Shown: positions 1 to 5,275 of the stretch, piece by piece
Layout: every line of letters begins with the position of its first letter
Position numbering within the stretch: the first letter of the stretch is position 1
From: Gemmatimonadota bacterium
GTDB taxonomy: Bacteria > Gemmatimonadota > Gemmatimonadetes > Gemmatimonadales > GWC2-71-9
NCBI GenBank assembly: GCA_016180765.1
Contig: JACPAP010000181.1
Span: 1 to 5,275 of the forward strand
Direction: 5' to 3'
DNA length: 5,275 nt
Made by a program: the position numbers and the translations under genes
Notes under the pieces: model-generated
Database searches by the model: none
What the model was told of the DNA's origin: nothing
What the model saw: only the letters and a program-made list of their open reading frames with translations

Positions 1-1
1 G

Positions 2-1261
2 GTGCGCTACGGCGACCACACGTTCCACTACCCCACGGACGGAGCCGGCCGCCTGGCGGATGCCAACCAGTTCCAGCACGGCACCGCGACCACCCTGGGG
101 TTCGACGCGGGCCGGTTCCTCCTGCCGCGGGTCGAAGCCCGGGTGCTGCTGGCCGCCCACACCGCGGACGGCGGCATTGACGATGCGCCCGACGGCGCCG
201 CCGACACGCTGGGGTTCTACGCCTACAGCAGCCTCGCCACCGTCGAGCGGCGGCGGGCCGAGGGGCGGGCCAATCTCTACGGCTCACGCGGAGTCCTGAC
301 GCTGGGCGCCCAAGTCAAGCGGCAAGCGCAGCGGAGCTTCGACCAATCGAGGAGCGCCTTCGGCAACTCGACGGGCCGTTTGGACGTGAAACGCCTGAAT
401 CACGCGACGTACGCCCAGCTCCAGGGCGACCCCCTGGCCTCCTGGTCGGTGAACGCCGGCGTGCGGTGGGACCACAGTGAGACCTTTGGCGACTTCGTCA
501 CATATCGGGGCGGGGTAGTGTACCGGCCGTGGGCGGGCCTTCGGCTGCGAGCCACGGCGGGCACCGGCTTCAAGGAGCCGACGTTCTACGAGAACTTCGC
601 CGCCGGCTTCGTGCGTGGTAACCCCACGCTCAAGCCGGAACACTCGACCAGCTGGGAGGTCGGCGCCGAGCAAGCCTTGCCGGCCGGCGGTCTGAGGGTG
701 GCCGCGACCTTTTTCAGCCAGCGATTCCGCGACCTGATCGACTTTACCTTCGCGCCGCCGGGCCCGGAGGACCCCAACTACTTCAACATCGCCGGGGCCA
801 CGGCGCAGGGAATGGAAGTGGAAGTACGCACCGCACCCTTCCCCCGCTTCCTGGTCGAGGGGCGGTATACCTATCTCGCCACCCGGGTGACCGATCGCGG
901 TTTCGATACCGGGCCGGGGGCTCTGCTGGCCCAGGACTCGAGCTTGCTCCGCCGGCCCGCGCACACCGTCGCCGCCGAGGCGCGCTACGGCGTGTCGGAC
1001 CGGCTCCGTGCCACGCTCGCCGTCCGGCATGTGGGGCGCCGAGGGGACCTGGACTACAGCGAGTATCCCTTCCGGCGGGTCGGGTTGAACGCCTATTCGA
1101 CCGTGGGACTCTCCGCCGAGGGCGATGTGCTGGAGGCGGTGGGTCGGACGGTCACGCTCACGCTGCGGGTGGACAACCTGTTGGATGCGTCGTACCAGGA
1201 GGCCGTGAACTTCCCGGCCCGCAGGCGGACGGTTTGGGTCGGAGCGAGGGCGAGGTTCTGA
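2..1261 (+). CDS. TonB-dependent outer-membrane receptor, C-terminal beta-barrel part (5' end cut off)
   Basis: The 419 visible residues are the barrel of a TonB-dependent receptor, which imports a scarce ligand such as a siderophore or cobalamin across the outer membrane using energy from TonB-ExbB-ExbD. Seen directly: alternating amphipathic beta-strands rich in Tyr, Phe and Arg; the family hallmark FKEPTFYENF (from about residue 190) followed by GNPTLKPE (LKPE at 210-213); an NYFNIAGATAQGMEVE segment; and a final VDNLLDASYQ ... WVGARARF strand ending in Phe, the usual signal for BAM-assisted insertion. The N-terminal signal peptide, TonB box and plug domain are missing because the gene begins before the window; the GTG at position 2 is probably internal. 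The barrel resembles the BtuB/siderophore-receptor group, but the ligand cannot be read from this part. No transporter partner gene is adjacent, and the next gene (recO) is unrelated. Confidence 0.93.
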   Translation: MRYGDHTFHYPTDGAGRLADANQFQHGTATTLGFDAGRFLLPRVEARVLLAAHTADGGIDDAPDGAADTLGFYAYSSLATVERRRAEGRANLYGSRGVLTLGAQVKRQAQRSFDQSRSAFGNSTGRLDVKRLNHATYAQLQGDPLASWSVNAGVRWDHSETFGDFVTYRGGVVYRPWAGLRLRATAGTGFKEPTFYENFAAGFVRGNPTLKPEHSTSWEVGAEQALPAGGLRVAATFFSQRFRDLIDFTFAPPGPEDPNYFNIAGATAQGMEVEVRTAPFPRFLVEGRYTYLATRVTDRGFDTGPGALLAQDSSLLRRPAHTVAAEARYGVSDRLRATLAVRHVGRRGDLDYSEYPFRRVGLNAYSTVGLSAEGDVLEAVGRTVTLTLRVDNLLDASYQEAVNFPARRRTVWVGARARF

Positions 1262-1264
1262 AGC

Positions 1265-1341
1265 GTGAGAAGGGAGACGTGAGATGTGAGAAGGAATGAT
1301 CGAAGGGCCACACTTCTCACGTCTCACATCTCACGTCTCAC
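1265..1341. repeat. Inverted array of 7-bp units between the receptor gene and recO
   Basis: Left arm 1265-1292 consists of four heptamers: GTGAGAA, GGGAGAC, GTGAGAT, GTGAGAA. Right arm 1312-1341 consists of ACTTCTC, ACGTCTC, ACATCTC, ACGTCTC plus AC, the complement of the same unit. The longest perfect match is 18 bp, between 1274-1291 and 1322-1339, and a second register pairs 1286-1293 with 1313-1320. The transcript could therefore fold into a long hairpin in more than one register. It follows the receptor stop codon closely. The right arm is not followed by a T-tract, so it is not a standard intrinsic terminator. It may be a dispersed intergenic repeat, a Rho-type or 3'-end stabilising hairpin, or a slippage-prone microsatellite. 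Confidence 0.85.
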
Positions 1342-1351
1342 GGCCGGCTGG

Positions 1352-1357
1352 TATCTT
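1352..1357 (+). promoter_or_regulatory. Possible -10 element for a leaderless recO transcript
   Basis: TATCTT fits the TANNNT pattern and ends 6 nt before the recO ATG at 1364. This spacing would put the transcription start at or next to the start codon. No convincing Shine-Dalgarno sequence precedes the ATG; only GAAAG sits there, almost touching it. No good -35 hexamer is seen, because the expected place falls in the heptamer repeat. This is a weak pattern-based call. Confidence 0.3.
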
Positions 1358-1363
1358 GAAAGC

Positions 1364-2128
1364 ATGCCTCTCGTCACCACGCCGGCGATTATTCTCCACG
1401 CCTTCAAGTACTCGGACACCTCCAAGATCGTCCGCCTCGCGACCCGCGAGTACGGGGTGCAGAGCGCCATTGCCAAGGGGGCCTCTCGGCCCAAGAGCCG
1501 GTTCGGGGCCAGCCTCCAGGTCCTGTCGCAGGGCACGGCGCATCTCTATTTCCGGCCCACCGCTGAGCTCCAGACGTTGTCGGCGTTCGACGTGGCGGAG
1601 CAACATCCGGCGTTGGCCCATGACCTGGGGCGCTACGCCGCCGCGTCGGCGCTGGCGGAGCTGATGCTGCGCTGCGCGCCGTCCGAGCCACACCTCGCGC
1701 TCTTCGATTTCGTGGGCGCCCAGCTCGATCACCTCGCGACGGTTCCCCCGCAGCGGGTCGCCACCGCCGCGCTCGCGGGGCTGTGGGCCATGGTCACGGC
1801 CTTGGGGTTCGCCCCCACGGTGAGCGCGTGCGTGCGGGACGGCCGCGCCCTGGATGAGGGAGCCGTGGGCTTCTCCGTGCCGGACGGCGGATTCCTCTGC
1901 GCGCGCTGCACCAGGGAGCGCACCACCACGGTGCTGGAAGGACCCGATCGCCGGGCCCTGGAACAGCTGCTCGCGGGCTCGGACGAGCTGCCCGCGGGCT
2001 GGACCTCACGTCACGCCGCCGCGCACCGCCGGCTCCTGGCCCGGTTCATCGAGCATCACCTGGCCGAAGGACATCCACTCAAAGCGCTGGCATTCTGGGA
2101 AACGGCCGCGTGGAACGGCACGTCGTAA
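1364..2128 (+). CDS. recO: DNA repair protein RecO
   Basis: RecO helps load RecA onto SSB-coated single-stranded DNA, with RecR (and RecF), and anneals complementary strands in gap and break repair in the cytoplasm. The 254-residue product has the normal RecO size. Its N-terminus (MPLVTTPAIILHAFKYSDTS, then KIVRLATREYG and an AKGASRPKSRFG stretch) is the typical OB-fold start, with basic residues for DNA binding. The helical C-terminal part carries a zinc-finger-like segment: C156-x2-D159, then C179-x2-C182 in the context GGFLCARC. In zinc-binding RecO proteins the position of D159 is normally Cys. The frame stays open upstream to 1286 through the heptamer repeat, but that extension is repeat-encoded and unlike RecO, so ATG 1364 is chosen. 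The 3' end overlaps selB by 19 nt, suggesting co-transcription and translational coupling. Confidence 0.93.
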   Translation: MPLVTTPAIILHAFKYSDTSKIVRLATREYGVQSAIAKGASRPKSRFGASLQVLSQGTAHLYFRPTAELQTLSAFDVAEQHPALAHDLGRYAAASALAELMLRCAPSEPHLALFDFVGAQLDHLATVPPQRVATAALAGLWAMVTALGFAPTVSACVRDGRALDEGAVGFSVPDGGFLCARCTRERTTTVLEGPDRRALEQLLAGSDELPAGWTSRHAAAHRRLLARFIEHHLAEGHPLKALAFWETAAWNGTS

Positions 2129-4005
2129 TCGGCACCGCCGGACACGTGGATCATGGCAAGACCGCGCTGGTGAAGGCCCTGACCGGCGTGGACACGGATC
2201 GTTGGGAGGAAGAGAAGCGGCGCGGCATCACCATCGACCTGGGGTTCGCGCCGCTGGATCTGGGCCACGGACTCCAGGCGAGCGTGGTCGATGTCCCCGG
2301 CCATGAGGACTTCGTGCGCAACATGGTAGCCGGCGCCACGGGGGTGGACGCGGCGTTGCTGGTGATCGCCGCCGACGAAGGCGTCATGCCGCAGACGGTG
2401 GAGCACGTGGCGATCCTCGACTTCCTGGGAGTCCAGGCCGGTGTGGTGGCGCTCACCAAGGCGGACCTGGCCGACCCGGAATGGCTCGACCTGGTGCGGA
2501 CGGACGTCAATGCGCGGCTGACGCGCTCAGGCATCACCTGGGAGCCGCCGGTGCCCGTCTCTTCGGTCACCGGCGCCGGGCTGGATCAGCTGCGGGCGGC
2601 GCTCGAACGGGCAGCGGGGCGCGCCCGAGAGCGCGTGGCCAACGATCTCTTTCGGCTGCCCGTGGACCGCGTGTTCAGTCTCCCGGGGGCGGGCACGGTG
2701 GTCACCGGCACCGTCTGGAGCGGCGCGGTCCGGGTGGGAGAAGACGTGACACTCTACCCCGGCGGCGTGCGCGCCCGGGTCCGATCGGTCGAGGTGCACG
2801 GTCGCTCACAGGAGCGCGCCACTCCGGGGCGGCGCACGGCGCTCGCCCTGGTGGGCCTGGGCCGTGAGCAAGCGAGCCGCGGAAGCGTGGTGGTGAGCCA
2901 CGCCGCATGGCGGGAGACGGCGTCGCTGGACGTGCTGGTGACGCTGCTCCCGGACGCGCGAGCGCTGACGCAGCGGTCCCGGGTCCGCCTGCACCTTGGT
3001 ACCGCGGAGGTGCTGGCCCGCGTCGTCCCGGCGGGTGAACGGATCGAGCCGGGAGCGCGTGAGGAACCCGCACGACTCCGCTTGGACACACCGATCCTCT
3101 CCCGGTGGGGCGACCGGGGGGTCCTGCGCGCCGTCTCACCGGTGACGACAGTTGGCGGATGCTGGGTGGTGGATCCCTATCCGGCGTCGCGACCCCGCCG
3201 GCCGGCGGGGGCGCGGGAACGCGCAACCCGGGATCCCGCGCAACGGGTCCGCGCCTTCGTCGCGCTCGCCGGGACCCAGGGCGTCCCGGTCGGCGAGCTG
3301 ACCGTCCGCCTGGGCCTAGCGCCGGAGGCGGTGGCGGGCGTCCTGGGCACCGTCGCTCAGGACGGCATCGTGCAGGCCGGCGGTCGTTTGATGCCGGGGA
3401 CTGCGACGGCCGGGGCTCGTGCGCTGGTGATCGATCGTCTGGCCGCGTTTCATCGGGAGCACCCCCTGAGGCCCGGGATGCCGCTCGAAGCGTTTCGGAA
3501 ACTGGTAGCTGATCCGGGACTCGCGGGGCAGGTGCTGGATGCTTTGGAGGCGGAGAAGGTCGTGGTGCAGGAGCGAGGCGTGGTACGACTCGCGGAGCAT
3601 CGGGCGAGCGTGCCTGCCGCGTACGTCCAGCTGGCTCAAACGATCGGTGCCGGCCTCGCCGCGGCCGGACCGCAGGGCCAGAGCGCTGTCGAAGTGGCGG
3701 CTCTGGGAGCAGGGGCCCCGGCGGTGGAGATCGCGGAGTTCCTTGTGAGGGAGGGCACGGCAATCCGCGTGGGGAGCGACCGATATTATGATCGGCAGCA
3801 ACTGGAGGGCGCCGCTCGGAAGGTGCTCGGCGCGATCCGGACTCGGGGCCAGGTGACACCGAGCGAAGTACGTGATATACTTGGACTTACGAGGAAGTAT
3901 CTCATCCCGATTCTGGAGTGGATGGATTCGGCCGGGCTCACCGTGAGGGCGGGGGACGCGCGACGGCTCGGTCCGACTGCGCATCAACCAGGTTGGGACG
4001 CTTGA
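2110..4005 (+). CDS. selB: Selenocysteine-specific translation elongation factor SelB
   Basis: SelB is an EF-Tu-like GTPase that carries Sec-tRNA(Sec) to ribosomes paused at a UGA codon marked by a SECIS hairpin. The 631-residue length fits bacterial SelB. G1 is GHVDHGKT (residues 11-18), switch I is RGITIDLGFA (38-47, a SelB-type sequence), G3 is DVPGHE (61-66) with the catalytic His, G4 is TKAD (116-119) and G5 is SSVTG (151-155). EF-Tu-like domains II and III follow to about residue 345, then the C-terminal winged-helix domains that bind SECIS RNA. The last of these ends in the recognisable TRKYLIPILEWMDSAGLTVRAGD. The GTG start lies inside recO and gives the expected short lead-in to G1; the ribosome site is weak (GGGA at 2097-2100), consistent with coupling to recO. 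No selA, selC or selD is visible. Its 3' end contains a candidate promoter. Confidence 0.96.
   Translation: MERHVVIGTAGHVDHGKTALVKALTGVDTDRWEEEKRRGITIDLGFAPLDLGHGLQASVVDVPGHEDFVRNMVAGATGVDAALLVIAADEGVMPQTVEHVAILDFLGVQAGVVALTKADLADPEWLDLVRTDVNARLTRSGITWEPPVPVSSVTGAGLDQLRAALERAAGRARERVANDLFRLPVDRVFSLPGAGTVVTGTVWSGAVRVGEDVTLYPGGVRARVRSVEVHGRSQERATPGRRTALALVGLGREQASRGSVVVSHAAWRETASLDVLVTLLPDARALTQRSRVRLHLGTAEVLARVVPAGERIEPGAREEPARLRLDTPILSRWGDRGVLRAVSPVTTVGGCWVVDPYPASRPRRPAGARERATRDPAQRVRAFVALAGTQGVPVGELTVRLGLAPEAVAGVLGTVAQDGIVQAGGRLMPGTATAGARALVIDRLAAFHREHPLRPGMPLEAFRKLVADPGLAGQVLDALEAEKVVVQERGVVRLAEHRASVPAAYVQLAQTIGAGLAAAGPQGQSAVEVAALGAGAPAVEIAEFLVREGTAIRVGSDRYYDRQQLEGAARKVLGAIRTRGQVTPSEVRDILGLTRKYLIPILEWMDSAGLTVRAGDARRLGPTAHQPGWDA
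3853..3881 (+). promoter_or_regulatory. Candidate sigma70 promoter inside the 3' end of selB
   Basis: A -35 GTGACA (3853-3858, 5 of 6 to TTGACA) and a -10 TATACT (3876-3881, 5 of 6 to TATAAT) are separated by exactly 17 nt. TG at 3873-3874 sits one base before the -10, giving an extended -10. The -10 is built on the only ATA codon among 17 Ile codons in selB (15 are ATC, 1 is ATT), which hints at selection for the DNA motif. Transcription would start near 3888, about 220 nt before the next gene (4109). The call rests on pattern only; coding constraint or chance could also explain it. Confidence 0.5.
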
Positions 4006-4097
4006 CGGTGAGAAAAGGTGGTCCTAGGTTGAGCGTTGAGGCGAAGATCGGTTCTTACATCCAAGGAGTCTGGTTCAGGTACCTGCTTTGTTTGAAT

Positions 4098-4102
4098 AGG
4101 AG
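4098..4102 (+). promoter_or_regulatory. Shine-Dalgarno site for the small secreted protein
   Basis: AGGAG lies 6 nt before the ATG at 4109, an ideal spacing, and fixes this start. It is by far the clearest ribosome site in the window. The 103-nt gap before it (4006-4108) is less GC-rich than the surrounding genes. It holds a short perfect palindrome, CAGGTACCTG (4076-4085), and nothing else that I recognise. Confidence 0.8.
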
Positions 4103-4108
4103 CTTGAA

Positions 4109-4534
4109 ATGAAGTGTCTCGCCTGGGCGTTGCTGTCGCTCGGGCTCTTGCTGGCGGCACCTACGCCCGCGACCGCGCAACAAAGTCAGGCGTCGGCGGG
4201 TGTATCGCTTGGCAGGAACTACCCGAATCCGTTCAACCCGGAAACCTGGATTCCGTTTCAGCTGTCTCAGCAGCTGTTCGACGGCGGCCACCGGCCGGTG
4301 GTGAGTCTCCGCATTTACAACGTGCTGGCCCAGCTCGTCGCCATCCCGGTTCTGCAGGGTTCCGGGCAGCTCATGGAGAACCTGCAGCTGGACTGGAATG
4401 GCAGCGGGACCTATGTGGCCTATTGGGACGGGAAGTACCCAGGCACCGACCGGGAGGCCGCCTCCGGCGTCTATGTCTACCAGCTCGAGGTGGACGGGCA
4501 GCGACAGACGCAGAAGATGACGATCATCAAGTAG
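4109..4534 (+). CDS. Small secreted protein made of one FlgD/T9SS-sorting-type Ig-like domain
   Basis: The 141-residue product starts with a Sec signal peptide: MK, a Leu/Ala-rich core, and a likely signal peptidase I cut after ATA (residues 21-23). The rest is almost only one beta-sandwich domain of the FlgD-Ig / type-A sorting-domain kind. The N-terminal signature is NYPNPFNPETWIPFQL (37-52), the middle strand VSLRIYNVLAQLV (65-77), then YWDG (105-108), SGVYVYQL (119-126) and the C-terminal KMTIIK (136-141). Such domains usually sit at the C-terminus of large secreted proteins, where in Bacteroidota they direct type IX secretion; here no cargo domain is attached. It may be a periplasmic or surface protein; its role is unknown. 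It has its own strong ribosome site, a candidate promoter within selB and a terminator just behind it, so it may be expressed separately from selB. The domain call is firm; the function is not assigned. Confidence 0.88.
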   Translation: MKCLAWALLSLGLLLAAPTPATAQQSQASAGVSLGRNYPNPFNPETWIPFQLSQQLFDGGHRPVVSLRIYNVLAQLVAIPVLQGSGQLMENLQLDWNGSGTYVAYWDGKYPGTDREAASGVYVYQLEVDGQRQTQKMTIIK

Positions 4535-4561
4535 ATTGGGCGGCTCGAATGTGGGTCGCGA

Positions 4562-4602
4562 GGAGGGCGCGTTGGGGATTAGCCAGCGCGCCCTGTCCTT
4601 TT
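4562..4602 (+). terminator. Rho-independent terminator between the secreted-protein gene and clpB
   Basis: A 12-bp stem pairs 4564-4575 (AGGGCGCGTTGG) with 4583-4594 (CCAGCGCGCCCT), with one G-U pair and a 7-nt loop (4576-4582). It is followed by TCC and TTTT (4599-4602). GGA at 4562-4564 can alternatively pair with TCC at 4596-4598 across a bulge, bringing the T-run directly to the stem. It lies 27 nt after the secreted-protein stop codon. There is no T-run in the opposite orientation, so it acts on + strand transcription. Only 29 nt remain before clpB, so clpB needs a promoter very close to or overlapping this structure, or relies on read-through. Confidence 0.82.
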
Positions 4603-4631
4603 GGCGCTAACTTACATGGGACATCGTTTTC

Positions 4632-5275
4632 ATGATCCGCCCTGATCGTTTGACCCTGAAAGCCACCGAGGCGCTGCAGCAGGCCCAGGCGTGGGCCAAC
4701 CAGCGCGGCAACCCGGTGGTGAACGACGCCCACCTCTTCCTGGCTCTCCTGGAGCAGGACCAGGGAATCGTCGTGCCGGTGCTCCAGAAGGTTGGGCTCA
4801 ACGTCGCCGAGCTGAAGGCCGAGGCTGAGCGGGAGATCGAGCGCCTGCCCAAACAATCCGGGGGCGGTGGCGCGGCGACGATGTCCCGCGAGCTGAGCCA
4901 GGCGCTGGATCGGGCCGACCAGCTGGCCCGCGAGATGGAGGACGCCTACGTCTCCACCGAGCACCTGCTGGTGGCACTGGTAGATACCAAGGCTACCTCG
5001 GCCCGGGCAGCGCTGTCGCAGCGTGGGATCGACGCCGGCGAGCTGGCCCAGGCGCTGGCCGCGGTGCGCGGCAGCCATCGCGTGACCAGCGTCGAGCCCG
5101 AGCAGCAATACCGGGCCCTGCAGCGCTTCACGCGCGACCTCACCGAGCTGGCCCGGCAAGGCAAGCTGGATCCGGTGATCGGCCGGGACGAGGAGATCCG
5201 CCGGGTGGTGCAGGTGCTGTCGCGCCGCACCAAGAACAACCCGGTGCTGATCGGCGAGCCGGGCGTGGGCAAGAC
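4632..5275 (+). CDS. clpB: ATP-dependent disaggregase ClpB, N-terminal part (3' end cut off)
   Basis: ClpB is a hexameric AAA+ chaperone in the cytoplasm that pulls polypeptides out of aggregates together with DnaK/DnaJ/GrpE. The 214 complete codons cover the N-domain, with two Clp_N repeats: about residues 1-75 (MIRPDRLTLKATEALQ, then NDAHLFLALLEQD) and about 84-155 (MSRELSQALDRADQ, then STEHLLVALVD). A linker with RFTRDLTELARQGKLDPVIGRDEEIRR follows, and then the start of the first nucleotide-binding domain up to Walker A GEPGVGK at 208-214, where the window ends. The N-terminus is ClpB-like rather than ClpC-like. Missing are Walker B, the middle coiled-coil domain and NBD2. The ATG at 4632 matches the usual ClpB start; its ribosome site is weak (GGGA at 4618-4621). 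A TAACTT at 4608-4613 could be a -10, but no -35 supports it, and no CIRCE operator or heat-shock sigma motif was recognised. Confidence 0.94.
   Translation, partial: MIRPDRLTLKATEALQQAQAWANQRGNPVVNDAHLFLALLEQDQGIVVPVLQKVGLNVAELKAEAEREIERLPKQSGGGGAATMSRELSQALDRADQLAREMEDAYVSTEHLLVALVDTKATSARAALSQRGIDAGELAQALAAVRGSHRVTSVEPEQQYRALQRFTRDLTELARQGKLDPVIGRDEEIRRVVQVLSRRTKNNPVLIGEPGVGK

Noticed and set aside
284..1327. Long minus-strand open frame (347 codons) opposite the receptor gene
   Set aside because: It is antisense to a clearly recognisable receptor, its product is rich in Arg, Gly and Pro with no family motif, and such open frames are expected opposite GC-rich genes.
1286..1363. Upstream in-frame extension of RecO by 26 codons
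   Set aside because: The extension is encoded by the heptamer repeat and does not look like RecO; the protein from ATG 1364 has the normal RecO N-terminus.
2702..3859. Long minus-strand open frame (385 codons) opposite selB
   Set aside because: The product is a low-complexity Pro/Arg/Ala-rich sequence and the opposite strand encodes a complete SelB; it is a GC-driven shadow.
4003..4014. Possible selenocysteine read-through at the selB TGA stop, considered because SelB implies UGA recoding
   Set aside because: The SelB C-terminus is already complete, and a second in-frame TGA follows after only one codon. The receptor TGA at 1259-1261 was also rejected because the barrel ends in its normal terminal Phe.
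4578..4610. CIRCE-like heat-shock operator before clpB (TTAGC ... GCTAA)
   Set aside because: Only the outer bases match; the TTAGCACTC-N9-GAGTGCTAA pattern is absent and the bases are better explained by the terminator stem.
4527..5159. Minus-strand open frame (210 codons) opposite clpB
   Set aside because: It lies antisense to the conserved ClpB N-domain and has no recognisable motif.

Overview
This is a high-GC bacterial window with five tightly packed genes, all on the + strand: the 3' part of a TonB-dependent outer-membrane receptor, recO, selB, a small secreted protein made almost entirely of a FlgD/T9SS-sorting-type Ig domain, and the 5' part of clpB. The outer-membrane receptor shows a diderm cell. 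The stand-alone secreted domain with its YPNPFNP motif, plus the strongly GC-rich coding style, fits Gemmatimonadota or a related soil or sediment lineage. That placement is an inference from gene style, not a database match.

Layout. Positions 2-1261 encode the C-terminal beta-barrel of the receptor, ending in the expected terminal Phe. A gap of about 100 bp (1262-1363) holds an inverted array of 7-bp units (GTGAGAN on the left, its complement on the right). recO (1364-2128) and selB (2110-4005) overlap by 19 nt and are probably translationally coupled. A 103-nt gap follows, then the 141-residue secreted protein (4109-4534) with a clear Shine-Dalgarno sequence. A strong Rho-independent terminator (about 4562-4602) ends that unit, and clpB starts at 4632 and runs off the window just inside the first Walker A motif.

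Function. recO (recombinational repair) and selB (selenocysteine delivery) are unrelated housekeeping-type functions sharing a transcript. selB implies that the organism decodes UGA as selenocysteine, but no selA, selC, selD or selenoprotein gene is visible here. A good sigma70-type promoter (GTGACA-N17-TATACT with an extended -10 TG) lies inside the 3' end of selB. Together with the downstream terminator it could make the small secreted protein its own transcription unit with a leader of about 220 nt.

No tRNA, rRNA, CRISPR array, insertion sequence or phage gene was seen. I see no clearly new multi-gene system. The items most worth a second look are the stand-alone sorting-type domain protein with its embedded promoter, the heptamer inverted repeat, and the altered zinc-finger residue in RecO.
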